Source of the DNA: Halobacteriales archaeon QS_9_68_17
GTDB taxonomy: Archaea; Halobacteriota; Halobacteria; Halobacteriales; Natronoarchaeaceae
Reading direction: 5' to 3'
Assembly (NCBI GenBank): GCA_003023565.1
Contig: PXSA01000040.1
Location: 20,682-84,681 of the forward strand
Length of the DNA stretch: 64,000 nucleotides
In this document: positions 30,449 through 40,220 of the stretch, piece after piece
Position numbering within the stretch: the first letter of the stretch is position 1
Layout: each line of letters opens with the position of its first letter
The notes under the pieces: generated by a model
Seen by the model: only the letters and a program-made list of their open reading frames with translations
Told to the model about the DNA's origin: nothing
Databases searched by the model: none
Program-made: the position numbers and the translations under genes

Positions 30449-30961
30449 CTACCCGCGGATGATGTCGGAGAGCCGTTCCGCGATCCCGGCGTCGGTACCG
30501 AGTTTCAGGTAGTACGCGTCGCCGCCGTCCTCGTAGTAGTTGTCGATACGGCGTTTGATCTCGAAGCCGAGATGCTCGTAGAACTCCAGCGCGTTCTCGT
30601 TGGTCGTCCGGGCGTGACAGGTGACGGTCGCGTGGTCGTCGACAACGCGCGCGACGAGTTGCTCGCCGAGACCATCCCCGCGATGCTCGGGCGCGACGGC
30701 GAGAAAGAGGATGTAACCGTCGCGGCGGGCCGCGACGAAGCCGACTAGCTCGTCGTCCACGAAAGCGACGTGGACCGTCGAGCGGCGGTAGGCGTCGGTG
30801 AAGAAGCCGCGGCGTTGCTTGAGCACGCCGTCGCGGGTCCGGATCTGCTCTTTCAGGTCCCACGCGTCCTCGACGTACCCGTCGCTGCCGGCCCCGACGA
30901 CCCGGATGTCGACCTTGACGCTCACTGTGTCTTCGTTGTGGATCGGCGAATATAACTCCAC
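30449..30961 (-). CDS. GNAT family N-acetyltransferase
   Basis: LFLAVAPEHRGDGLGEQLVARV, NENALEFYEHLGFEIKRRIDNYY; true start may be GTG at ~30925. Confidence 0.92.
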   Translation of the reverse strand: MELYSPIHNEDTVSVKVDIRVVGAGSDGYVEDAWDLKEQIRTRDGVLKQRRGFFTDAYRRSTVHVAFVDDELVGFVAARRDGYILFLAVAPEHRGDGLGEQLVARVVDDHATVTCHARTTNENALEFYEHLGFEIKRRIDNYYEDGGDAYYLKLGTDAGIAERLSDIIRG

Positions 30962-31029
30962 CGGCCCCCTCTATCGACCGGAACGACGCGGTCCGAAACC
31001 ACAAGCGGACGGCACGGCAACGGGCACCC

Positions 31030-31487
31030 ATGCCGTACGAACTCCGCGACCACACCGCGGACGTCGCAGTCGCCGCCACGGGCGAGACACTCGGCGGAGT
31101 CTTTGCCGCCGTCGCCGACGGACTGGCGGCGGCGATGGCCGACGAGGTACCGGCGGACGGCGAGCGCTTCGACGTGACCGTCGCCGCGGAGAACCGCGAG
31201 GCGCTGCTGTTCGACTACCTCGACGACCTCATCTACCAGCGCGACGTGCGGGGCGTCCTCCCGGTCGCCCACGAGGCGACCGTCGAGCGCGTCGGGGACG
31301 CCTCTGCGGACGGGGGCGGAACAGCGACCCGAGAGACGACGCCGACCGCTGGTCGCTCTCGGGGAGTGCCCGCGGTGTGCCCCTCTCCGAGCTCCACGCT
31401 CGCGAGGTGAAAGCCGTTACCTACTCCGGGATGGACCTCGCGCGCATCGACGAGGGCTGGCGCGCGTACGTCGTCTTCGACGTGTGA
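31030..31487 (+). pseudogene. archease, interrupted by a 1-nt frameshift
   Basis: MPYELRDHTADVAVAATGETLGGVFAAVADGLAAAM...FDYLDDLIYQRDV in frame 1; ...NSDPRDDADRWSLSGSARGVPLSELHAREVKAVTYSGMDLARIDEGWRAYVVFDV* in the alternate frame; switch at ~31311-31320 (GACGGGGGCGGAAC). Confidence 0.85.
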
Positions 31488-31548
31488 GTCAGTGCGTCCA
31501 CCCCGTGGAGACGAAACCTATTCCCGGGTTCCGGCGCGACTGTCGCCT

Positions 31549-33006
31549 ATGACCACGTACGACGCGAACGGCATCACCCTGCACAAGGTGCGGGACTACG
31601 TCTGGGAGATCCCGCAGGAAGGCGGGATGCGAGCGCCGGCGCGCGTGTTGGCGAGCGAGGCGCTGCTGGACGAGATCGGCGACGACAAGACGCTCCAGCA
31701 GATCAAAAACACGACCCATCTCCCCGGCAGCACGAAGTACGCCGTCTGTATGCCCGACGGCCATCAGGGGTACGGCTTCCCCGTCGGCGGCGTCGGCGCA
31801 CTGGACGCCGAGAACGGCTGTATCTCTCCGGGAGCGGTCGGCTACGACATCAACTGCGGCGTCCGGATGATGACGACGAACCTCACCTACGACGACGTGC
31901 GTGGGAAAGAGGAGGAACTCGTCGACTCCCTGTTCGCCGACGTCCCTTCGGGCCTCGGCGGCGGCGGCATCGTCGAGGGCGACGCCGACGCTGTCGAACA
32001 GATCCTCGCCCGCGGCGTGGAGTGGGCCGTCGAGGAGGGGTACGGCGTCGAGGACGACCTCCGCGCCTGCGAGGACGAGGGTCGGCGGCCGGACGCCGAC
32101 CCCTCGGCGGTGTCCCGGAAGGCGAAGGACCGCGGCCGAAACCAGATCGGGAGCCTCGGCAGCGGGAACCACTTCCTGGAGGTCCAGCGCGTCACCGACG
32201 TGTTCCGCGAGGACGTCGGCGCGGCGTTCGGCCTCGAAGCGGCCCGGATCGTCGTGCTGATCCACTGCGGGAGCCGCGGGCTGGGCCATCAGGTGTGCAA
32301 CGACTACCTGCGGCAGATCGAGCGGGAACACGGCGACCTGCTCGCGCGGTTGCCCGACAAGGAACTCGCCGCCGCGCCCGCCGGCTCCGACCTCGCCGAG
32401 GACTACTACGGCGCGATGTGCGCCGCGATCAACTTCGCGTGGGTGAACCGCCAGCTAATCATGCACCGCACCCGGCGGGTGTTCGAGCGTGTCTTCGACC
32501 GGACGTGGGAGCAGATGGAGATGGAACTGCTGTACGACGTGGCGCACAACATCGCGAAAAAGGAGACGCACAGCGTCGGCGGCGAGGACCGCGAACTGTA
32601 CGTCCATCGTAAGGGCGCAACGCGGGCGTTCCCCGCCGGGCGACCCGAAGTCCCCGCGGCGTACCGCGACGTGGGTCAGCCCATCATCATCCCCGGGAGC
32701 ATGGGCGCGGGGAGTTACGTCCTCCGCGGCGGCGAGGAGTCGGTGGACCTCACGTTCGGGTCGACGGCCCACGGTGCCGGCCGGCTGATGAGCCGCACGC
32801 AGGCGAAGCAGGACTACTGGGGCGACGACGTGCAGGACGACCTCGAACAGCGGGGCGTCTACGTGAAGGCCCGGAGCGGCGCGACGGTCGCCGAAGAGGC
32901 CCCCGGCGTCTACAAGGACGTGGACGAGGTCGTTCGCGTCTCGGACGCCCTCGGTATCGGTGACAGGGTGGCGCGGACGTTCCCGGTCTGTAACGTCAAG
33001 GGTTAG
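31549..33006 (+). CDS. rtcB: RNA-splicing ligase RtcB
   Basis: MPDGHQGYGFPVGGVGALDAENGCISPGAVGYDINCGVR, GSGNHFLEVQ, HCGSRGLGHQV, SMGAGSYVLRG. Confidence 0.97.
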   Translation: MTTYDANGITLHKVRDYVWEIPQEGGMRAPARVLASEALLDEIGDDKTLQQIKNTTHLPGSTKYAVCMPDGHQGYGFPVGGVGALDAENGCISPGAVGYDINCGVRMMTTNLTYDDVRGKEEELVDSLFADVPSGLGGGGIVEGDADAVEQILARGVEWAVEEGYGVEDDLRACEDEGRRPDADPSAVSRKAKDRGRNQIGSLGSGNHFLEVQRVTDVFREDVGAAFGLEAARIVVLIHCGSRGLGHQVCNDYLRQIEREHGDLLARLPDKELAAAPAGSDLAEDYYGAMCAAINFAWVNRQLIMHRTRRVFERVFDRTWEQMEMELLYDVAHNIAKKETHSVGGEDRELYVHRKGATRAFPAGRPEVPAAYRDVGQPIIIPGSMGAGSYVLRGGEESVDLTFGSTAHGAGRLMSRTQAKQDYWGDDVQDDLEQRGVYVKARSGATVAEEAPGVYKDVDEVVRVSDALGIGDRVARTFPVCNVKG

Positions 33007-33212
33007 CCGGTCCGGAACTCGCTGACGCCGTCGTCGCCATCGTCGTCTTCTTCGAAGAGTTTCCGTGCGGTGAGCGTCACCGTCGCCTCCGGCGAGTCGT
33101 CGTCCTCCCAGGGGCTCTCGTAGACGGATATCTCGGCCTCGGTGACGTCCCAGCCGGCGTCTTCGAGTAACGATACGAGTTCGCGCTGTTCGTCGAGTGC
33201 GTCGTCGTTCAT
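33003..33212 (-). CDS. small acidic hypothetical protein (69 aa)
   Basis: Overlaps stop/start with the upstream ORF at 33209-33212. Confidence 0.65.
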   Translation of the reverse strand: MNDDALDEQRELVSLLEDAGWDVTEAEISVYESPWEDDDSPEATVTLTARKLFEEDDDGDDGVSEFRTG

Positions 33213-33550
33213 GGGTTGAAGTCGAACCGCGGCGTGTCTTCGAGCGACGGGCCGTCGTCGACCTCGCGCCCGTCCTCGTACTTGACGTAGTTCAGGTAGA
33301 AGGTCCGTCCGCAGCCGTCGTCAGAGTCGGGCGAGCCGATCTCATCGGACGACGTCCGACCGCCCGGAACGCTCTGCGTTCCGATGCAGACGAACTCGAT
33401 GCCGTCGGCGTCCTCGTACTCGCCGGTCGTCGCGGCGTACTCCCGGTCGCCCTGTGGCTCTTTCGTGACGGACTTGTCCCGCAGGTACGGGTCCCGGTCG
33501 ATGGAGACGACGGCGTCGCAGTACGGACAGGTGTACGTGACGGAAACCAC
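33209..33550 (-). CDS. hypothetical protein with potential zinc-binding Cys pairs
   Basis: TCPYCDAVVSIDRDPYLRD...FVCIGTQ...DDGCGRTFYLNYVKY. Confidence 0.65.
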   Translation of the reverse strand: MVSVTYTCPYCDAVVSIDRDPYLRDKSVTKEPQGDREYAATTGEYEDADGIEFVCIGTQSVPGGRTSSDEIGSPDSDDGCGRTFYLNYVKYEDGREVDDGPSLEDTPRFDFNP

Positions 33551-33769
33551 GACGACCCGTACGGGCCGCGCGAAGTTATCTCCGACGGGTCGGACGCCGA
33601 GACGCAGGCCGCACTAACGGATAGCGAACAGACGGCCTGCGAGTCCGCGAGGGGGATCGCCGTACGCCCGCCTCGTCCGCCCTCGCGGCGATTCGTCAGT
33701 TCACGTCGGGTCTGGTCCCGGGTTGGGTGATAAACCTTCGGCTGCCAGTTGCCTACAGTAACCGACCGG

Positions 33770-34045
33770 CCGCGCTCGGATGCGCGACCGAAGTGAGCGC
33801 TCCGAGCGGACACCGGAAGACGCTTCGCGCCTTCCGAGCTGCTTGCAAACGCGAAGCGTTTGCAGCATCACGAAACGGCTTCGCCGTTTCGGTCGACCTC
33901 CTTCGCTTCGCTCGGGAGGACGGGGAAGGGCAGGCGCTAGGAGCGTGCCTCGGCGACCGCCGAGGCTCGCGCAAACTGGCGGCCCTGGTGTCTTCGCGAA
34001 CGAAGTGAGCGAAGGCTCGGAGCGGCGAAGCCGCTCCGGTGGACA
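33770..34045. repeat. cluster of short perfect hairpins and direct repeats in non-coding sequence
   Basis: TGCAAACGC-GAA-GCGTTTGCA (33844-33864), CGAAACGGC-TTC-GCCGTTTCG (33871-33891), GCCTCGGCG-AC-CGCCGAGGC (~33947-33966), CGGAGCGGC-GAA-GCCGCTCCG (34018-34038); CGAAGTGAGCG at 33787-33797 and 34001-34011. Confidence 0.85.
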
Positions 34046-34130
34046 TTGAAACGGCGACGAGATCGCTGCCAAGCGATTTCGAGGGCTTTCTTGGGCAAGG
34101 GCTTTGTCGGGCGGGAGTCAGGATCACGGT

Positions 34131-34982
34131 ATGATCGACGAGACGGTCGAGGAGATCGAGGAGATGCAGACTCACAGCTCCTCCGTCGTCGCGGTTAAGG
34201 CGACGCGCGCGCTGGGGGAACTGCTCGACCGGGAGTTCGCGACGGTCGAGGAGTTCCACCGCGACCTGGAGCGCAACAGCAGCACGCTCCGCCGGGCGAA
34301 CCCCTCGCACGCCTCGCTGCAGAACGCCCTCCGCGAGGTCGAGGAGTCGGCGCTGGAGGCGGACGACGCCTCCGTCGACGCGGCGAAAGAGCGCCTCGGC
34401 GACGTGATCGAGCGGGTCGTCGACGACGTGGAGTCCGGCAAGCGGCAGGCGGCGGCAAACGCCGCGTCGATGCTGCAGGACGGAACGACGCTTTTGACCC
34501 ACGCCTACTCGTCGACGTTCCTCGAAGCGCTCGAACTCGCCGTGCAGGAGGGCAAGTACTTCGAGGTGTACGTGACGGAGGCCCGGCCGCGCTATCTCGG
34601 CCGGAAGACGGTGCGGACGCTCGCGGCGATGGACCGGGTCGACCCGACGCTCGTCACCGACGCCGCGAGCGGGCACGTCATCGAAAAGGTCGACCGCGTC
34701 GTAACCGGGATGACTTGCATCGCGGACGGGAAACTGTACAACAGGGTCGGCACGCTCCCCGTCGCGGCGACGGCGGCGCAGGTCGGCGTACCGATGACCG
34801 CAGTCGGCTCCGGCGCGAAGATCATCGAGGAGGGGTTCGTCTTCGAGAACGAGTTCCGCTCCGGCAGCGAGGTGATGCGCGAACCCCCCGAAGGGTTCGA
34901 CATCGAGAACCCGAGCTACGACGCGACGCCGGTCGACCTGCTCGACGTGGTCGTCACCGATACCGGGCGACGGGAGCTCTGA
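34131..34982 (+). CDS. eIF-2B alpha/beta/delta family protein (translation initiation factor 2B-like / ribose-1,5-bisphosphate isomerase-like)
   Basis: LLTHAYSSTFLEALELA, VTEARPRYLGRKTVRTLA, VDRVVTGMTCIADGKLYNRVGTLPVAATAA. Confidence 0.9.
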   Translation: MIDETVEEIEEMQTHSSSVVAVKATRALGELLDREFATVEEFHRDLERNSSTLRRANPSHASLQNALREVEESALEADDASVDAAKERLGDVIERVVDDVESGKRQAAANAASMLQDGTTLLTHAYSSTFLEALELAVQEGKYFEVYVTEARPRYLGRKTVRTLAAMDRVDPTLVTDAASGHVIEKVDRVVTGMTCIADGKLYNRVGTLPVAATAAQVGVPMTAVGSGAKIIEEGFVFENEFRSGSEVMREPPEGFDIENPSYDATPVDLLDVVVTDTGRREL

Positions 34983-35023
34983 GCCCCCGGGAGTTTTTCC
35001 GAGGCCGAACGTAGACCCAGGCG

Positions 35024-35962
35024 ATGAGCGACGCACTCGCACGGACGGCCTGGTCCCACGAACACGTCGCGGTCAACGGGGTGCGCCTCCACTACGTCGC
35101 CGCGGGTCCGGCATCGGGGCCGACGGTGGTGCTGCTTCACGGGTTCCCGGAGTTCTGGTACTCCTGGCGTCACCAGATCGAAGCGCTCGCCGACGCCGGC
35201 TATCGCGTCGTCGCGCCGGACCTGCGGGGCTACAACGTCTCGGAGAAGCCCTGCGGCGTAAGCGCCTACCGGGTCGGGACGCTGGCCCAGGACGTGGCGT
35301 CGCTGGTCGAGCGCGTCGCCGGCGGCGAGGCCCACCTCGTCGGTCACGACTGGGGCGGCGTCGTCGCCTGGGAGACGGCTGTCCGCTACCCCCGTACGGT
35401 CTCGTCCCTCACGGCGATGAACGCGCCCCATCCCGGTCCTTTCCTGCGGGAGCTCCGTCGCCCGGAGCAGGCGAAGCGGTCGTGGTACACGTTCTACTTC
35501 CAGCTACCGCGCCTACCGGAGGCGGGCTTTCGCGCGGGGGACTTCCGCGTCCTGGACAAGATGTTCCGCGAGGACCCCGCCCGCCCCGACGCGTTCACCG
35601 ACGAGGACGTGCGCCGCTACAAGCGAGCGCTGACCCGTCCCGGCGCGCTGACGGCCGCGCTGAACTACTACCGCGCCCTCGGCCGCGGGATGCTCCGACA
35701 GGCGGCCAGAGAGGTCGTGTACGGCGACGGCGGCGTGACGGAGGCGACGCTGTCGCCCGTGCGGGTCGACCAGCCGTCGCTGGTGCTGTGGGGGATGGAG
35801 GACACGGCGCTGTCCCCGCGCTTGCTCGACGACCTCGAAGAGTGGGTCCCGAACGCCAGGGTCCAGCGGCTAGTCGATGCGAGCCACTGGGTGCAAAACG
35901 ACGCGCCGGCGGAGGTGAACGACCACCTCGTCTCGTTCCTCGCCGGCGAGAGCGAGCGGTAG
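35024..35962 (+). CDS. alpha/beta hydrolase, epoxide hydrolase-like
   Basis: LHGFPEFWYSWRHQIEALADAGYRVVAPDLRGYN, VGHDWGGVVAW, DASHWVQNDAPAEVN. Confidence 0.94.
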   Translation: MSDALARTAWSHEHVAVNGVRLHYVAAGPASGPTVVLLHGFPEFWYSWRHQIEALADAGYRVVAPDLRGYNVSEKPCGVSAYRVGTLAQDVASLVERVAGGEAHLVGHDWGGVVAWETAVRYPRTVSSLTAMNAPHPGPFLRELRRPEQAKRSWYTFYFQLPRLPEAGFRAGDFRVLDKMFREDPARPDAFTDEDVRRYKRALTRPGALTAALNYYRALGRGMLRQAAREVVYGDGGVTEATLSPVRVDQPSLVLWGMEDTALSPRLLDDLEEWVPNARVQRLVDASHWVQNDAPAEVNDHLVSFLAGESER

Positions 35963-36032
35963 GCTGTCGCGACCCAGCGCGGCCTCGACCCGTTCTCCGC
36001 TCTCACCCGCCCGGGAGCGGTGCGGTCGCCGT

Positions 36033-37184
36033 TCAGGCGACCTCGACCCACTCCCCGGACTCATCGCTCCGTGCGATGGCGTCCAACACCTCCTGAGCGG
36101 CGTAGCCCTCCTCGAAACCGGGCGTGAACTCGCCGTCGTTCTCTCCGGCGGTTGCGTCGCTTTCGCTTCGGGACGCCGTCGGCGTCTCGCCTGCCACCGC
36201 CGAGAGGAACTCGTAGTTCTCGTGGACGAACGTGTGCTCCCAGCCGATGACGTGGCCCGGCGGCCACCAGTGGTCGACGTAGGGGTCGTTCTCCTCGGTG
36301 ACGAGGACCGTCTCGTAGCCGCGGTCGCCCTCCCGGTGGAGTTCGAGTTCGTTCAGTCGCTCCAGCGAGAACCGGAGGCTCCCCTCGGAGCCGTGGATCC
36401 CGATCCGGTTGTCGTTCTTGTGGCCGGTCGCGAACCGCGAGGCCTCGAACGTCCCCATCGCGCCGTTCTCGAACTCCGCCTGCGCGCTGTAGGCGTCGTC
36501 GACGGTCACCGGGCGTGTCTCGTTTTCCCCCTCGACGGGCCGCTCGTCGACGAACGTCTCCAGGTGGCCGGACACGCGCTCGATATCGCCGATGAGAAAG
36601 CGGGCGAGGTCGACCGTGTGCGACCCGAGGTCGCCGAGCGCGCCGCTGCCGGCCATCCCCTCGTCGTTGCGCCACGACCACGGTGCGTCGGGGTCGACGA
36701 GCCAGTCCTGCAGGTAGGTGCCGCGGAAGTGCCGTATCTCGCCGAGTTCGCCGGCGTCGATCAGGTTCCTCGCGTACCGGATCGCGGGGACGAAACGGTA
36801 GTTGAACGCACAGCCGGCGGGAACGCCGGCGTCGCGGGCGGCGTCGCGCATCTCGCGGGCCGACTCCAGCGTCGGCGCGAGCGGTTTCTCGCAGAACACG
36901 GGCGTGCCGGTGTCGAGCGCGGCGATAGCGGGTTCGGCGTGGACGTGGTTCGGCCCGAGGTTGTAGAAGACGTCGACCTCCTCGATCACGTCGCGCCAGT
37001 CCGTCGCCGTCCGGGAGAAGCCGAGGCGGTCCGCGGCGTCCGCGAGGGCGTCCTCGTCGCGGCCGACGATCACGTCGCGCTCGACGTCCGGCGCGTCCGG
37101 GAAGAACATCGGCAGGCGCGCCAGCGCGTTCGCGTGGGCCTTGCCCATGAACCGATACCCGAGTACGCCGACCTGTAGGCTCAT
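36033..37184 (-). CDS. Gfo/Idh/MocA family oxidoreductase
   Basis: MSLQVGVLGYRFMGKAHANAL, VFCEKPLAPTLESAREM, GDLGSHTVDLARFLIG. Confidence 0.95.
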   Translation of the reverse strand: MSLQVGVLGYRFMGKAHANALARLPMFFPDAPDVERDVIVGRDEDALADAADRLGFSRTATDWRDVIEEVDVFYNLGPNHVHAEPAIAALDTGTPVFCEKPLAPTLESAREMRDAARDAGVPAGCAFNYRFVPAIRYARNLIDAGELGEIRHFRGTYLQDWLVDPDAPWSWRNDEGMAGSGALGDLGSHTVDLARFLIGDIERVSGHLETFVDERPVEGENETRPVTVDDAYSAQAEFENGAMGTFEASRFATGHKNDNRIGIHGSEGSLRFSLERLNELELHREGDRGYETVLVTEENDPYVDHWWPPGHVIGWEHTFVHENYEFLSAVAGETPTASRSESDATAGENDGEFTPGFEEGYAAQEVLDAIARSDESGEWVEVA

Positions 37185-37199
37185 GGCCGTTGGTTCGGC

Positions 37200-37548
37200 A
37201 GGGCGGTCTTTCAGTGTTTCCCGACCGCTGCGGGGCCGTCGTTTCGACCGGCGCGTCCGGCGTCGGGGAGGACCGGAGCGAGGCGGTGACCCTCCGGCTG
37301 CGGCGCGAGGCGGCGGTCGACGTGGACGCGGTCCGGCGGGCGATCCACCGGACGCGCCACGCGGAGTGGACCTCCGTCGGGTCCGTTCCGACGTGGAGCG
37401 ACGGGACCGCGTCCGACTCAACACGCTGGAGGACGTGGTCGACGTCGCTGTCGACGGCGACGGGCGGGTCGTCCACGACGAGCGGTGGGACCTCTTCGCC
37501 GTGTTCGACGGGGACGTGGTCTACCACTACTGTCGGACCGGCGAGTGA
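37200..37548 (+). pseudogene. possible frameshifted small hypothetical gene
   Basis: STGASGVGEDRSEAVTLRLRREAAVDVDAVRRAIHRTRHAEWTSV (frame of 37190) joins RVRLNTLEDVVDVAVDGDGRVVHDERWDLFAVFDGDVVYHYCRTGE* (frame of 37141). Confidence 0.4.
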
Positions 37549-37741
37549 GAGGAGATAGCGTGCCCGAGCGTCGGCCCGACGGACGGCGTCTCGGGGTCCC
37601 CGGCCGGTGGGCCGCAGGGGATCGGCGGAGACGGCGACCCCTGACGGCGTCTCACCCGTCGACGAGGGTGGGAACGGGCGTGAAAACAGCGCCGGAACGC
37701 GGCCTGCGGTGCGGACGCGGGGCCGTCGGTCGGTGTCTCGA

Positions 37742-38713
37742 CTACTCCGCCCAGTACGCGTCGCCGGGCTGGGACTCGAAGACGGCCCGTCGGAGCACGT
37801 CGACGGCCTTCTCTAACCCCTCTGTCGAACTGGTGAGCGAGTCCTCGTGTTCGATCGAGAGCGCGCCGTCGTAGTCGACCATCCGGAGCGTCGAGACGAC
37901 GTCCTTCCAGTGGCTCTCGCCGTGCCCGTAGCCGATAGAGCGGAACAGCCAGGAGCGGTTCGGCTCGTCGGTGTACGACGTCGTGTCGAGCACCCCCTTC
38001 TCGCGGGCGTTCGCGTCGTACACCTTCGTGTCCTTGGCGTGGAAGTGGTGGATAGCGTCCTCCTCGCCGAGCAGGCGGATCGCGTCGGTCACCTCGATCC
38101 CCTGCCAGTAGAGGTGGGACGGGTCGAAGTTCGCGCCGATGCGCTCGTTCGTCGCTTCCCGCAGGCGCAGCATGCCGTGCGGTTCGTACACCAGCATGTT
38201 CGGGTGCATCTCGATGGCGACGTCGACCCCGCGGTCGGCGGCGTGCTCGGCGACTTCCTCCCAGTAAGGGATGGCGACGTCCTCCCACTGGTACTCGTGG
38301 GCGTCGGCGTGCTCGCTCGGCCACGGCGCGGTGATCCAGTTGGGCACCTCGTCGTCCGGGCCGCCGGCGGGCAGACCGGAGAAGGTCGTGACCGTGTTCA
38401 CGTCCAGTTCCGCGGCGAGGTCGATCGCTTCCCGCAGTTCGCGGTCCGCATCGCTCGCCGTCTCCTCGTCGGGGTGGATGGGGTTGTTGTGGGTCGCGAG
38501 CGCGCTGACCCGCATGTCGTGCTGGGAGAGCAGGGCGTGCAGGTCCGTCCGGGCGTCCTCGTCACCGAGGTGCTCGTCGCGCGGCAGGTGGTCGTCGCCC
38601 GGATAGCCGCCGCAGCCGAGTTCGACGGCGTTGACGCCGATATCGTCCAGATACTCCAGCGCGTCGTCGAGGTCGCGACCGCCCAGCGGGACGGTCAGTA
38701 CGCCGATGTCCAT
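37742..38713 (-). CDS. sugar phosphate isomerase/epimerase (xylose isomerase-like TIM barrel)
   Basis: MDIGVLTVPLGGRDLDDALEYLDDIGVNAVELGCGGYPG, VAIEMHPNMLVY, GANFDPSHLYWQG, HFHAKDTKV. Confidence 0.95.
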   Translation of the reverse strand: MDIGVLTVPLGGRDLDDALEYLDDIGVNAVELGCGGYPGDDHLPRDEHLGDEDARTDLHALLSQHDMRVSALATHNNPIHPDEETASDADRELREAIDLAAELDVNTVTTFSGLPAGGPDDEVPNWITAPWPSEHADAHEYQWEDVAIPYWEEVAEHAADRGVDVAIEMHPNMLVYEPHGMLRLREATNERIGANFDPSHLYWQGIEVTDAIRLLGEEDAIHHFHAKDTKVYDANAREKGVLDTTSYTDEPNRSWLFRSIGYGHGESHWKDVVSTLRMVDYDGALSIEHEDSLTSSTEGLEKAVDVLRRAVFESQPGDAYWAE

Positions 38714-38839
38714 GTGTGTTCGTACCGACCGCGCCGGGCAAAAATCAGGGGGGTGCCGCAACGGGACCGCGTGACCGACCCCCGCTCACGGACGCTCGTC
38801 GGGGTCCGGGCGGACGCCGGGTCTCACGGAGGCAGTCGT

Positions 38840-39928
38840 TCAGTCGAGCTGTACTTCGTTCGCCGTCCGCAACTGGACGGCGCGGTTCTCCTCGCTGGAT
38901 CGGTAGATGGCGTCGATGACACGCTGGACGGTCAGAGCCTGCTCCATCGTGTTGCGGTCGGGCGCTTCGCCGGCCTCGACGGCCGCGAGGAACGACTCCT
39001 GCTCGGCATGATGCGCGTCGTTGGGACGGGTCTCGACCTGCGTGTCGGTCAGGTGGTCCGTCCCGACGCCGCTGGACCCGTAGATGGTGAGGTCGCCGTT
39101 GGCCTTATCGAACTTCGCGCCGGCCTCGGTCCCGCGGATGATGAAGTCCTGGTTGTTCTCGCGGTTCGTCGCCCACGCGGACTCGAGCGAGACCGTCGCC
39201 CCGTTCGCACAGCGGATGAACGCGCTGGCGGAGTCGTCGACGTTGAACCCCTCGGGACCGATGTCCTCGCCCCACATCTCGATGAAGGAGTACTCCTCGC
39301 GGTCCCCGAACTGTGCGCGGGTCTGGCCCGACACCTCGACGACCTCGGGGAAGTCGAGGAAGTACAGCGCGAGGTCGATGGCGTGGACGCCGATGTCGAT
39401 CAGCGACCCGCCGCCCGCGACCTCCTTCGAGGTGAACCACGACCCGCGGCCGGGGATCCCCCGGCGACGGATGTAGTTCGCCTCGACGTGCCGGACGTCG
39501 CCGAACCGACCGTCGGCCTGATGGGCCTTGACGACTTCGACGGGGTTGGCGAACCGGTTGTTGAATCCGGCCATACAGAACGCGTCGGCATCCTTGGCGG
39601 CGGCCGCGATGCGCTCGGCGCTCTCCACCGAGTGCGCGAGCGGCTTCTCCAGCAGCACGTCGATCCCGGTTTCGAGCGCGTCGGTCGCGTACTCCTCGTG
39701 GAACTTGTTCGGGGTGGTGATGATGACCGCGTCAGACACCTCGAACAGCTCGTGATGGTCGTCGTACGCGGCGATCCCGTACGTCGCCGTGAACCGCTCG
39801 CGGGCCTCGGCGTCGATATCCATGCCGCCGACCACGTTCGCACCGAGCTCGCGAAGCCGGTCGACGTGGTACTGACCGATGTTCCCCAGCCCGATGATCC
39901 CGACCCGGGCCGACGTGTTCTCGCTCAT
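38840..39928 (-). CDS. Gfo/Idh/MocA family oxidoreductase
   Basis: VGIIGLGNIGQYHVDRL, VLLEKPLAHSVESAERI, GGSLIDIGVHAIDLALYFL. Confidence 0.96.
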   Translation of the reverse strand: MSENTSARVGIIGLGNIGQYHVDRLRELGANVVGGMDIDAEARERFTATYGIAAYDDHHELFEVSDAVIITTPNKFHEEYATDALETGIDVLLEKPLAHSVESAERIAAAAKDADAFCMAGFNNRFANPVEVVKAHQADGRFGDVRHVEANYIRRRGIPGRGSWFTSKEVAGGGSLIDIGVHAIDLALYFLDFPEVVEVSGQTRAQFGDREEYSFIEMWGEDIGPEGFNVDDSASAFIRCANGATVSLESAWATNRENNQDFIIRGTEAGAKFDKANGDLTIYGSSGVGTDHLTDTQVETRPNDAHHAEQESFLAAVEAGEAPDRNTMEQALTVQRVIDAIYRSSEENRAVQLRTANEVQLD

Positions 39929-40015
39929 AGTTATACTTCACCGATCGTCGCGTTTAACTCTTTCACGTCGCCTCGTAGCGTCATACGTCGGTCCTGATAG
40001 GTCTTCGTCGATATC

Positions 40016-40219
40016 TCAGTACAGTTGGCGCTCCTGCTCCTCTCGCTCTTCCTCCTGCTCCGCCTGCTGCTTGAGTCGCCGCCGACCTCGCCGGTACTGG
40101 CGGATGCCCGGGACGATCTTGTTTTTCAGGTCTAGGAAAAACGACACGATGCCGTAGATCCAGAAGAAAAACAGGACCGTTCCGCCGCCGAAGTAGACGA
40201 GTTCGGCGGTGCCGACCAT
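40016..40219 (-). CDS. small membrane protein downstream of ABC ATPase
   Basis: MVGTAELVYFGGGTVLFFFWIYGIVSFFLDLKNKIVPG...RRLKQQAEQEEEREEQERQLY. Confidence 0.75.
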   Translation of the reverse strand: MVGTAELVYFGGGTVLFFFWIYGIVSFFLDLKNKIVPGIRQYRRGRRRLKQQAEQEEEREEQERQLY

Positions 40220-40220
40220 C

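Noticed and set aside
33700-34072. Small ORFs called in the hairpin cluster (33727-34008 +, 33701-34072 -)
   Set aside because: Open frames arise from palindromic repeats; composition is not haloarchaeal-protein-like (not acidic).
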